Assembly: GCA_001969505.1 (NCBI GenBank)
Contig: LSSK01000858.1
Span: forward strand, 1 to 22,577
From: Zancudomyces culisetae
Lineage: Eukaryota > Kickxellomycota > Harpellomycetes > Harpellales > Legeriomycetaceae
Reading direction: 5' to 3'
DNA length: 22,577 nt
The translations under genes were made by a program, and so were the position numbers. The notes beneath the pieces were generated by a model that ran no database searches, was not told where the DNA came from, and saw nothing but the letters and a program-made list of their open reading frames with translations. Positions within the stretch are counted from its first letter, which is position 1. The number at the start of each line of letters is the position of its first letter. Below are positions 9,251 through 18,564 of this stretch, piece by piece.

Positions 9251-10189
9251 ATTTTGTACCTATGTTTATAAAGCCTTATCAATCTAAGATTTTTGTTGAA
9301 AGTATATTTTTCTACATTTGCACTACTGCTTACCATAGGAAGAGGGGGGGGGCTTTGTGTTTTATTTATAATGCGCCTTGGATCCTTGGTATGTATGGTG
9401 AAAAGTTCGAAGCTAAATCCAAATTATCTAGAAAGCCAGACAAAAAAACAAAACGATAACAAACAAGAAAGCACACAAAAGCTATAGCCGATGGAAATAT
9501 ATAAATACTGATGTATACCAGCTTGTTCTAGTGCTTCTTAATTTTGTTGTTACACCTTGTTTGTGAATCTAGCAATTTTACTATAAATAAAACATCTCAG
9601 TTCTTGTAATTGAAACTTCAAGCCGACATTTAATTCGTCTTTTAGCTTTTGGGTGCATATTTAATTTGTAATGCTTTCCAATTTAGCATTAATTTGTAAT
9701 TTACACATGGTAATTTGCCAACGGAGCTAATATTTTGGCTAAAAAAAACAGAATTTAATGGAAACTTTACCCGTTTTATGTGCACAATGCTGTCCAGCAA
9801 TTGCCATCACCCTACATCCTTACTGTCACCCATGAATTACATGATATCCGCCCACTGTACACCTTTTACTGCCTTATACTGGAGTTAAAAAGCGAAATGC
9901 AGATTCAAACACAATAAATGCTCTTAGAGTCCTCCCCTATCCACCTTCAAGGCGCTGTTGTGGTAAATTTTAAGAACATGTACATCCCTACAAGTCACAG
10001 TATTTTCTTATGTATTACAAAAAGCTATAATACTAAAAACCACACTCCTGGCTAGACTCATTTTTTTAATTGCGCCTTCAGAAACTTCGCCATTACAAAC
10101 ACTGTGTGTTTTTGTGTATTTATATTTGAGTAAAAATAAAATATTGAAAACTCGAGTCACAAAAAGGGTTAATATTTTTGCATTCCAAG
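9251..10189. other. Intergenic region, E2 promoter side
   Basis: No convincing gene. Near the E2 start there is a plausible 74-bp 5' intron (9260-9333, GTAAGC to ACATAG on the minus strand) and a run of nine G at 9344-9352. A 12-bp direct repeat TTAATTTGTAAT occurs at 9661-9672 and 9689-9700, overlapping a small AATGCT/AGCATT hairpin. Open frames on either strand are short and look random. Confidence 0.5.
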
Positions 10190-11341
10190 CTAAAATACAA
10201 TTAAACCAGCTATAAAAAGTAAGGATAAGCATAACTTAATGTTACTGTTATAAAATGACACAGTGCTGCTATCAAACGAGCTTGTATAATTGTTGCTTGA
10301 TTTTGTCGCATTGGTTACAGTAGTGTAAACTATCTTTCCGGTCGTTTTCTTCACGCCGCTTTCATCATTCAAAAGCGTATTGTACTTACCAGATAAACTT
10401 TCTCCTGTTCCAGTCTCTTTTCCTGAATCGAAATACGAATCTTTGTTTACATCATTTGGTATGCCTCCATCGGCTGTCTTTATTTGTAAACTGGCCATAA
10501 AGTCTGGCTTCGGTTTAGTAGCTTCACCAAAGCCGCCCAATTGTGCCATGCCTCCATTTAATACCTTTGACTCTGGATCTTCCAGCTGTAGGAGCGATCT
10601 CGTTGACAATGACTCAGTCGATATGAGGCCAGACGCACCTATTTCGTTTTCTTGTTGAATACCCTTGAAATACGATGAGTTTTCTTGAATGCTTGCCACA
10701 GATTGTGCATTATGAACTTTTGGATCTTGGGAGGATGCAGCTAATATAGACGAATTTACCGATAATCTTTCCTGGGAATCCACTTCAACTGGAGCGTAAT
10801 CGGTAGTAATACTCGATGTTGATGGTTGTGATGACAGGAATGACGATATATACTGGAGCTCTAGGTACTCAGAACTTGATGGCTCATATTCTAGAGCCGG
10901 TGTTGCTGGATAAGTTTGCTGTCGTGCAACTGGCGAGGATTGTATGGGTTTTTTCTCCAACTCCAGTTGGGTATTTATAATGTCTCTATCTTCACCTGGA
11001 GAATCCATCAACTCCTGGAGTAAGTGGCCATACGAAGGAACCAAAAGTCTTATTCTTTTATTGGCATCAGCAAGGGTGCAATACTGTCTTAGTGACGCTT
11101 CAGCTCCCGCTTTTTCAGCCAACTTAAGTGGATCACCTGGACATTGGTCATAGCAGGCTCTTATTTCCTTGTGCCATACACACAGGCAATCATAATCTTC
11201 AGAAGCGGTACATTCACTCCTTAGTTTTATCTGTACATGCTCCATACAACTTTTAAAGTTTTCCTCCAATAAACATTCCCCAATCGATGTTGATATGTTA
11301 AATATCATAGCAAAAAATATTGCTGTAGGTCTGGAGTACAT
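10190..11341 (-). CDS. Secreted GPI-anchored eight-cysteine, Ser-rich protein
   Basis: A 383-residue single-exon protein with the layout of a fungal cell-surface protein. A signal peptide covers about residues 1-21. A compact domain at 22-90 has eight cysteines (23, 32, 44, 52, 54, 63, 67, 88), including YDCLC and CYDQCPGD. A long Ser/Thr/Gln-rich, presumably extended and glycosylated stalk spans about 115-345, with several N-glycosylation sequons such as NAT, NYT and NSS. The C terminus is a Ser/Asn-rich segment followed by a hydrophobic tail (LCLSLLFIAGLIVF) without charged residues after it, as expected for GPI attachment. The Cys pattern resembles the group annotated in ascomycetes as GPI-anchored serine-threonine-rich proteins, where a C-x-C, C-x3-C and final QYC occur in the same order. 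It resembles CFEM less well. No molecular function is established for that group; roles at the wall or plasma membrane are inference. Confidence 0.78.
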   Translation of the reverse strand: MYSRPTAIFFAMIFNISTSIGECLLEENFKSCMEHVQIKLRSECTASEDYDCLCVWHKEIRACYDQCPGDPLKLAEKAGAEASLRQYCTLADANKRIRLLVPSYGHLLQELMDSPGEDRDIINTQLELEKKPIQSSPVARQQTYPATPALEYEPSSSEYLELQYISSFLSSQPSTSSITTDYAPVEVDSQERLSVNSSILAASSQDPKVHNAQSVASIQENSSYFKGIQQENEIGASGLISTESLSTRSLLQLEDPESKVLNGGMAQLGGFGEATKPKPDFMASLQIKTADGGIPNDVNKDSYFDSGKETGTGESLSGKYNTLLNDESGVKKTTGKIVYTTVTNATKSSNNYTSSFDSSTVSFYNSNIKLCLSLLFIAGLIVF

Positions 11342-12687
11342 TTTTTTTTCCAGAAGGGACAGGCGTTTTTATTAAAGGTTCTTAAAGAACAAAAATATAA
11401 TGTAGAGCCAAAAGAACAGAAGTTTGTCACTTTGCTCCTCCACTTTAGCGTTGAGAATTTTACCTCTTAAATACATGTGTGAATAATTTTTTTGTATTTA
11501 AAGCGACTTTTTTAAAGGTTGGTAATCACATACGAATGTTAAAATGGGATCAAAATTGAATCCAACTACCTTGTCAATAAACGTCGTGCTATGTTAGTAA
11601 ATCGCAACTGCATATAATACCCAGTTTTTATTTAGTGGCGCACTAAGGGTGAGACAAAAGTACATGGTATGGGCATGTAATAACGTTAGAAAGCAGTTGA
11701 AACTATTTGCTTGTCTTAACAACAACCTTGTAACGAAAAACAGCTGCAAGCGTGCAAATCCTTCTTTACCTATTTATCTGATTTCGATTAACAAACAATA
11801 GCGTGTAGTGTGCTCATTAAATAAGCACTAACTTTAGTTAAAGAATAACATCGGTACATATTGTGTGTATTTACAAGAGGCAAGCAGGAAAGAAAGAAGG
11901 AGAGGTTAAATTTTGGGGATAAGTGAATGTATACTCATAGTAAGTATAGTGCTAATAATGTTTCCTTTCTGTGGTTCCGAGTGAGCTTGATGAATAATCT
12001 ATTACACTCAACACTTTATATGATGCAATTTTTCAGAAAAAAACACCACATTTATATGAAAATTGGTGAGTTTTGTCTGACTTGACCCAAAGGCAGAAAA
12101 AAAAGACATATGTCCTCAGCTAATTGTAGTATTTTCTCATGGTGTGGCGTATTTTCTGAGCGCTCCATACCTTATACTTATGAGACACCTGGTTACTTGA
12201 AAAAAAAAAATAAAAAAGTTGTTTAGTATATATTTTTTGTTTCGGACTGAATCGCCAAGTAGATGTGGCAGTTGTCTTTTTGTCGGAGTAAGATGTGAAA
12301 CATAAGTATCTGTGGTATACTAGAAAGCAGAAGTGCTGTTTCGATATTTTAATACTATATATAGAAAGCCTACTTTCTTTATATAAAAAAAAACACTAGT
12401 TCCTGATTTCTTAAGTCGGATTGTACGTAAGGGTCAAGTTTTTTAATCGCTTTGTTTAAAAGGGTCAAGGCACATCGGCGCAACTCAAAATAGCGCACCT
12501 TAAAATTAAGCTTTTGAAGAAAAAAGGGTGATACCAATAAAACACAACTGGAATGGCATTGGGTATTAAAGTAAAAAGGAGTCCAGTAATAAACAAATCA
12601 ACATTTATTGAGTTATCAAAATGTTGAATGCTGGAGAGAAAGAAGAAAAGGTCAAATATGCAAGAATTTTAAACAATATGAACTCAA
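11342..12687. other. Intergenic region without a recognisable gene
   Basis: About 1.35 kb between the start of the GPI-protein gene and the stop of the CoA-ligase gene, both on the minus strand. It should contain the GPI-gene promoter; several TATAAT-like and A/T tracts occur near 11390-11400 and 12350-12390, where an imperfect TATATAGAAAG/CTTTCTTTATATA inverted repeat surrounds 12355-12386. No open frame of note and no RNA gene were seen. Confidence 0.5.
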
Positions 12688-14382
12688 CTACAGTTTTGAT
12701 GACCGTTTTTTGTTTTTCAGCTTTTCATTTTCGCGATCACGAAGCAACCTTCTCAAAATCTTTCCTGCAGCGCTCTTGGGAATGACATCAAGAATCTCTA
12801 CACCCCCTCTGATTTTTTTGTACGAGACAACTTTACTATCGATCCATGTTCTGATATCTCCTGCCAATTTTTGCTTTTCTGACTCGGAAATTCCAGCATG
12901 TTGAGAACGAAGAGTAATGAATGCCTTTGGTATTTCTGTGGCCTGTTCTTCAAGATATACACCTATCACTGCACAGTCAGCAACACTGGGATGTGCCAAC
13001 AATAGGGACTCGAGCTCTGCAGGTGGAACCTGGAATCCTTTGTATTTAATCAGCTCCTTCTTTCGGTCAACAATGCTGAGTTGACCATCTTTATTAACAA
13101 ATCCAATATCACCAGTATGCAAAAAGCCCTCTGAATCAAGTGCACTCTTTGTTGCCTCAGGATTTTTCCAGTATCCCTTCATAATGTTTGGACCCTTGAT
13201 GCACACCTCCCCTACCTGATTATAATCCAACTCTTTGTTATCGTCATCAATTATTTTGACTACCTGATTCGCAGTGAGAAAACCTGAGGAACCAAAGTCT
13301 TTGTTGTTGCGTGGCGTGGCACATACACTAGGACTTGATTCAGTAACGCCATAAAGCTGGATGATTTCTACAGTTGTGAATTTCTTGTAGATTAACTCTA
13401 TGAGGTCTTTATACAGAGGAGCGGCAGCCGACTTCATAAATCGAATAGAACTCACGTCATACTGGTCAACCAACGGGTCGTTAATCAACCTGATTAGCAG
13501 CGGTGGGACAAGGTGTGCAAATGTAATCTTGTGTTTCTGAACACATTCAAGATACAGCTTCATATCAAACTTTTCACATATCACTACACCTATACCAGTA
13601 GCTAACCCTTGTGCGAGAATAATAACAGTGGCATATATGTGATAGAATGGAAGAACAGCCAAAAATCTGTGAGTCACGCTTTTGTCCGAGTACCATCTGT
13701 TTGCAGCCCCAAGAACTTGGTTTTGTATTACGTTTGACACAATATTTCTGTGCGTAAGCATAACACCCTTTGATAACCCAGTAGTTCCAGAAGAGTAGGG
13801 GATAAACGCCAATTTGTTTTCTTGTTCCTCAACCGAAGCGATTTCAAATCGCTTGAATGGCAAGTCGCAGTAAAGTTCATGAATTGTCATGTGTCCATTA
13901 AAGCTGCGCAATTTTTCATCGATTATGACAATATTTTTATTTGGTATATCAACCTTTGCTATCTTGATAGCCTCTTTTATTGTGCCCAAGAAGGCGGTCT
14001 GAGCGAAGATATACTGGGAGTCGGAATCAGAAATAACATGCGCAAGTTCGCGTGGGGTGTACTCAGGATTTGCAAAAGAGACAACGCCACCGGCCATCAG
14101 GGTCCCATACATGATAATTGTATAGTTTAGTGAGTTTCGTGAACAAATCAGAACCTTTTGGTCGTGTTGTAGCCCGAGTCTGTTTAGTAATCCCGAGGCG
14201 AGCTTTTTACACTTCTCCTCTAGAGTGTATATGCTTTCAGAGTACCCTGTTGGTTCTTCGTAAAAAGCATAAGTGTTGGGGTTTGGAAGAAGTTGAGTTC
14301 TTCTCTTACCTTCTTCAAACAGAAAGGTCGCCACATCCATAGTTGGGATTTCGACGTCTGGAAAATCAGAATTGAATAGCAT
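12688..14382 (-). CDS. 4-coumarate:CoA ligase-like acyl-CoA synthetase, peroxisomal (PTS1)
   Basis: Adenylate-forming enzyme of 564 residues, the usual 4CL length, in one exon. It activates a carboxylic acid with ATP to an acyl-adenylate and transfers it to CoA. The P-loop YSSGTTGLSKG is at about 196-206, LYGVTESSP (A5) at 343-351, TGD at 423-425, DRKKELIKYKGFQVPPAELE (A7-A8 hinge) at 439-458, and the catalytic Lys541 in PKSAAGKILRR. The last three residues are SKL, a textbook type-1 peroxisomal targeting signal, preceded by a basic run. The substrate cannot be read from sequence: fungal members of this group include medium-chain fatty-acid, phenylacetate/phenylpropanoid and luciferase-like ligases. 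Peroxisomal location favours a beta-oxidation-type role. The N terminus, with F-x-S-x-x-P-x-V-x-I-P, is the normal start of the family, supporting the ATG at 14382. Confidence 0.94.
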   Translation of the reverse strand: MLFNSDFPDVEIPTMDVATFLFEEGKRRTQLLPNPNTYAFYEEPTGYSESIYTLEEKCKKLASGLLNRLGLQHDQKVLICSRNSLNYTIIMYGTLMAGGVVSFANPEYTPRELAHVISDSDSQYIFAQTAFLGTIKEAIKIAKVDIPNKNIVIIDEKLRSFNGHMTIHELYCDLPFKRFEIASVEEQENKLAFIPYSSGTTGLSKGVMLTHRNIVSNVIQNQVLGAANRWYSDKSVTHRFLAVLPFYHIYATVIILAQGLATGIGVVICEKFDMKLYLECVQKHKITFAHLVPPLLIRLINDPLVDQYDVSSIRFMKSAAAPLYKDLIELIYKKFTTVEIIQLYGVTESSPSVCATPRNNKDFGSSGFLTANQVVKIIDDDNKELDYNQVGEVCIKGPNIMKGYWKNPEATKSALDSEGFLHTGDIGFVNKDGQLSIVDRKKELIKYKGFQVPPAELESLLLAHPSVADCAVIGVYLEEQATEIPKAFITLRSQHAGISESEKQKLAGDIRTWIDSKVVSYKKIRGGVEILDVIPKSAAGKILRRLLRDRENEKLKNKKRSSKL

Positions 14383-15133
14383 TCTCGTTGCTCTGTTGTA
14401 TTGTTATTTGAATTTTTGTCGTTTCTTTAACGTGTTGAAAAGCAAAAAATTAACAGGATGGAAATATATACAACAACAAAAGTGCGGCAACCTCCATATA
14501 AATATGAATTGGCCACCTTCTCCGTTCCCAGTCGCTTTTTTTAGCCGTTTTTTTTTCTGCGTCATTTGTATAGGCGAGTCACTATTATCGCGCAGGAAAT
14601 GGTAGATGCCAGCATACACAAACGAATGGCTTTCGTACTTGATCATTCCACCATCCATACTTGGTTGTGCTGAAGTGCGTGGTCGTAGCCAATAGACCGC
14701 AGTCTGTTACTTCATAACAACCCAATCTACAGTATTGAAAATTACATTGTTTAAATTGACCAATTAACCGGCGCATTGACCCGATTGCTGTTTACAGTGC
14801 AAAATTCAATTCCCCTAGATCAGTGTGTGATTACAATATATAAAATGGGTGGAGATGTGCTAATCAATGGGTACTCACCATACCTTCACCTCCATTCATT
14901 GGCTTGATTTTTGGCTGTTTCAGATTTTGTATCAAGGAAAGGCCACGATATTACTCGGGAGCGGGGAAAGAGAAAGAAAGCATTCAAAACAAAGTGGCCA
15001 GATGAAAAAAAAATATGGGAAAGTGCTTTTTATGGAAGGGAGGGGGATGTGTTTATGGGAACTTGAATAAGAAGATTGGGGGGTTTGAATAAGTATGATG
15101 AACAAAACAGGAGTGGATGGGTGTATTTTCTTT

Positions 15134-15145
15134 TTATCATGATAA
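15134..15145. promoter_or_regulatory. Palindromic double GATA motif
   Basis: TTATCATGATAA is a perfect 12-bp palindrome made of two divergent GATAA half-sites separated by two bases. GATA-family zinc-finger activators and repressors control nitrogen catabolism in fungi, including GABA and SSADH genes in yeast and Aspergillus. Function here is inferred from position only, because GATA motifs are common in AT-rich DNA. Confidence 0.35.
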
Positions 15146-15845
15146 GCCAGCCTTGTGCCTGCTAAAACAACTGTAGCATCGAAATAATAATCGCACATTG
15201 TTGATAACTAGGGGGCTTGTCTAAGGGGCTGGTGCTGGTAAATAGCTCTTGCGAATTAAGCCATCAGCGCAATGTCAGTATATGTGAACTTCGTTGCTGT
15301 GTTGTTATACAAACCCACTCACTTTTCTACGCTTAATTCTTGCTTGTTGCATCTTTTAACCCTTCAGGCAAACCAATAACATCCTGTTTCCATCTTAGCC
15401 GCTTTCTGACAACACTGAATCTATCTATTTTAAGCTCATTGCATCAAATATACATGTAGAGCTTTCTATATGTTTGTTTAGAGGGTATGGGTTTAAACGA
15501 TCTAAAAACGAAAAAAAAATGATTAACCTCCTTTCTAAATACCGAATGCTGACCTTTATGTACTAGACCAACCCACACTCAACCAAGCAAATATGACCAA
15601 CGTCTCGGGTACTGTTCAACCTCAGGTCATAGCGTTCCGGGGAAGAACTGCACGCATATCGTGTAAATAATTGCTTACATAAGTGGTTCAAGTCTTTTAC
15701 GCTACCATAGAAAAGAAAAATAACGATATTACAAAATTTTTATCAAATTGTTTCGTAAAATCCATTTTCGTCTTTTATTGCTTTAAACATGCCCCTAATT
15801 AATGACTCCTGCCTCGTGTCCGGAGTTATATTCATTTTGATTCCC

Positions 15846-15869
15846 TCTCCTCCTCTCCTCCTCTCCTCC
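15846..15869. repeat. TCTCCTCC tandem repeat, three copies
   Basis: Three perfect 8-bp units form a pure polypyrimidine tract about 320 bp upstream of the SSADH ATG. Such tracts can act as fungal core-promoter CT boxes or form triplex structures; either is inference. Confidence 0.8.
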
Positions 15870-16191
15870 CCTTTTCACCACCATCCCCTTATTTCCTGCA
15901 CATCTAATATTTTTTCTAAGTACATCTTGTATTTTTGGTTGCTGACTTTCACAAGCTATAGATGGTTGGGCAAAACAATCACAGAGTATTTTTCCTCTGA
16001 CACAATTGAAATTTGATACAAATCTCAATAATAAAAAAATAGGATGGAATGTGCTGCTAGGGAGAGGGGCTAGCTGAGATTAAAATTTTCCTTAACAACT
16101 GAAGTAAAGCCGAAACACCTTAATATCGTTGAAAGAAACAAATAAACTCATACCCAGAAAAGAAAAGTCGATTAGAACTAGCGGTTAACAA

Positions 16192-18075
16192 ATGTCAATA
16201 TTTAGAGGGGTAGCACGTAGCAAACCGATGTTAAAAAGGGCTGGAATCAAAATATATACACAAAGACAATTTCCAATAGTTTTTGCAAAACACGGTGTAG
16301 CAAATAACAAAATGCTAGTCTCAAATCTTCATTCAAGCTGTGGACTAAAGTACACAGGAAATCAAGTAGAATATACAGCAAGCGTCGTAGGTGCATATAT
16401 AGTTATACATAGACTATTTTTTGTGCCTTAATCGTGTTATATGGTTACTACAATTGAAAGCACTTTTATCTGGATGTTTTGCGTATTGATAATATATTAA
16501 TGATACTGGCAGAGATATCCTAAAGTACGAAATATCTACGTATACATCGTATAGATAGGGGGTCTTGCCGACAAGGAACTGTTCAAGTACGAATTTGGAG
16601 TTGGTACCAAAGAAAAGTTCCCAAATACTTTTGAAGTTTGCGATCCATCAACAGGGTCGACAATTGGACATTTGCCAAATATGACAGCGGAGGATACCAG
16701 AAAAATGATTGATCTAGCGCATGATACACAAAAGGAGTGGGCAAAGACTACAATAAAGGAAAGAAAAACCATGCTAATGAAATGGTTCAATTTAATACTG
16801 AAAAACAAAGACGACTTGGCCCGGATTCTATCTCTTGAGAGCGGAAAACCATACAAGGAGGCAGTTGGTGAAGTCTTATATGGGGCATCGTTTATTGAGT
16901 GGTTTGCAGAGGAGGCACAGCGAGCCTATGGCGACACAATACCTATGCCTGGAATGAGTAAACAGATCATTACTTTGAGGCAACCAGTAGGAGTAGCAGG
17001 CATGATAACCCCATGGAATTTTCCACTAGCCATGATAACACGAAAGGCAGGAGCTGCCATAGCGGCAGGATGCACAGTAGTGATAAAACCGGCCGCAGAG
17101 ACACCATACTCGGCTATAGCACTCGAGCAACTGGCTATTGAAGCAGGCATTCCTAGGGGCGTAATAAACACCGTACTTAGCCAAGACAGCGCCGAGGTTG
17201 GAAAAGAAATCACTGAAAACATTAAAGTCAAAAAAATCTCGTTCACGGGCTCCACAAATGTCGGAAAACTGCTGATGAAACAGTCGAGCTCGACAATAAA
17301 AAAGATGTCTATGGAATTGGGTGGAAACGCGCCGTTTATAGTATTTGGAGACGCAAACCTTTCTGATGCAGTAGACGGCCTGATCGCATGTAAGTTTCGA
17401 AATGCTGGACAAACCTGCGTATCAGCAAATCGCATTTTTGTACACGAGAAGGTATACGACGAGTTTATAGACCTAGTGACACAAAAAGTGAAGACACTCG
17501 TTGTTGGTAGAGGTATGGATAGCAATACGGATGTTGGTCCATTGATTAGCAGTAAGGCTGTGGAAAAAGTAGAACATCTTGTCAATGACGCGGTTTCAAA
17601 GGGTGCTAGGCTGGTTTATGGTGGAAAGCGAGTAGATGTTGGAGATGGAAAAGACAACAGTGTATCTGGTAGTACTGGTGGAAACTTTTATATGCCGACG
17701 ATATTAGCAGATGTACCGCTACCCACGGCATCAGAGATGTTAGTATCTACTTGTGAAATATTCGGACCAGTTCTTGCAATATCAAAATTCGGTAGCGACA
17801 ATAAGGCTAGCCAAGAGCAGAGCTACGATGGATTGGTGAACGCAGTCAACAGTGCTGAAGTCGGACTAGCTGGGTATTTTTACAGCAGGGATATTGGCAC
17901 AATTTTTAAGGTCGCTGAAGCTCTAGAAGTAGGGATTGTGGGAGTTAACACGGGAATTATCAGCAGCGAGGTAATACCCTTTGGAGGTGTCAAAATGTCT
18001 GGGTTTGGAAAGGAAGGATCTAAATACGGGTTAAATGAATATTTGAATATCAAATCTATAGTTTTGAATTATTAG
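16192..18075 (+). CDS. UGA2: Succinate-semialdehyde dehydrogenase, mitochondrial-type (two exons)
   Basis: NAD(P)-dependent oxidation of succinate semialdehyde to succinate, the last step of the GABA shunt. Exon 1 (16192 to about 16386) encodes a 65-residue Arg/Lys/Ser-rich, acid-poor leader typical of a mitochondrial presequence. Exon 2 (about 16555-18075) carries the ALDH fold; total 571 residues. VCDPSTG and IGHLPNM open the domain, spaced as in human SSADH. TPWNFPLAM and VIKPAAETP form the cofactor site, with FTGSTNVGK the Rossmann motif. The catalytic base is Glu319 in MELGGNAPF and the nucleophile Cys353 in NAGQTCVSANR; FGPV and PFGGVKMSGFGKEG close the domain. The redox-switch second cysteine of the human enzyme (C-x-C) is replaced by Ser. 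The tail has two small insertions (Gly/Ser-rich near 405-425, Ser/Gln-rich near 455-465). The intron can be placed in two ways four bases apart that yield the same length. Confidence 0.94.
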
Positions 18076-18564
18076 AATCACGCCCACTTATAATAGGTTT
18101 TAGATTGAAGGGGTGGTTAAGAAAGAAGCAGGGTTCTTTGCTATCCAGCGAATTTTTTATCCCACTTGTTTTACAATGAGTTTGTGACGAAAACTTGGGT
18201 TGGAAATTGTCGTGGTCTGGGTTTTACTAAGAGATGAATGGATTTGATTGTGGCCAATCAATTGCTAGATCCTTTCATTTTTTTCTTTTCATTTTCTTAT
18301 TCGTTTTATTCGTTTTAACATTTCTCAAATTAAAGAAACATCTATACACTGTAAACAAAAAAATTTTTTAATTTAGGTCTTAAAAGAGTGGGAAAAAAAG
18401 CTGAGACAAGTGATGCTTAATATAATAATGGAGAATATATTTATATTAAAAAATAAATAGGGTCAAATTAACAATTAAAAATTTGTATAATACAAACTGG
18501 GTTCTAAATTCTAAATTCTAAATTCTAAATTCTAAATAAGAAGGGGATACTAGGAAAGGGCGGG
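18076..18564. other. Intergenic region, PP2C promoter
   Basis: Separates two co-oriented genes. It holds T-rich tracts (18275-18325) and ends in a five-copy TTCTAAA tandem repeat immediately before the PP2C start. No gene seen. Confidence 0.5.
18502..18536. repeat. TTCTAAA tandem repeat, five perfect copies
   Basis: Five exact 7-bp units, ending 28 bp before the ATG at 18565, so probably inside the 5' leader or core promoter of the PP2C gene. Copy number could vary between strains and tune expression. Confidence 0.9.

Larger units (their letters stand above)
14383..16191. other. Divergent intergenic region between CoA ligase and SSADH
   Basis: 1.8 kb shared upstream region. It contains a palindromic double GATA site (15134-15145), further TGATAA or TTATCA motifs at 15202-15207 and 15740-15745, a TCTCCTCC triple repeat (15846-15869) and a TATATAAA box near 14838. 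A 25-codon open frame at 15593-15670 begins in a good context but matches nothing I know. Longer open frames here are low-complexity. No RNA gene was recognised. Confidence 0.5.

Noticed and set aside
12350-12390. Imperfect TATATAGAAAG / CTTTCTTTATATA inverted repeat
   Set aside because: The arms need a two-base bulge and are mostly TA, so this is ordinary for the AT-rich background.
15593-15670. 25-codon open frame in a good start context upstream of SSADH
   Set aside because: Too short to assign, no recognised homologue, and no convincing splice partner.
16926-17585. 219-codon minus-strand open frame
   Set aside because: Antisense to the conserved core of SSADH; its composition follows from the opposite codons and no family is recognisable.
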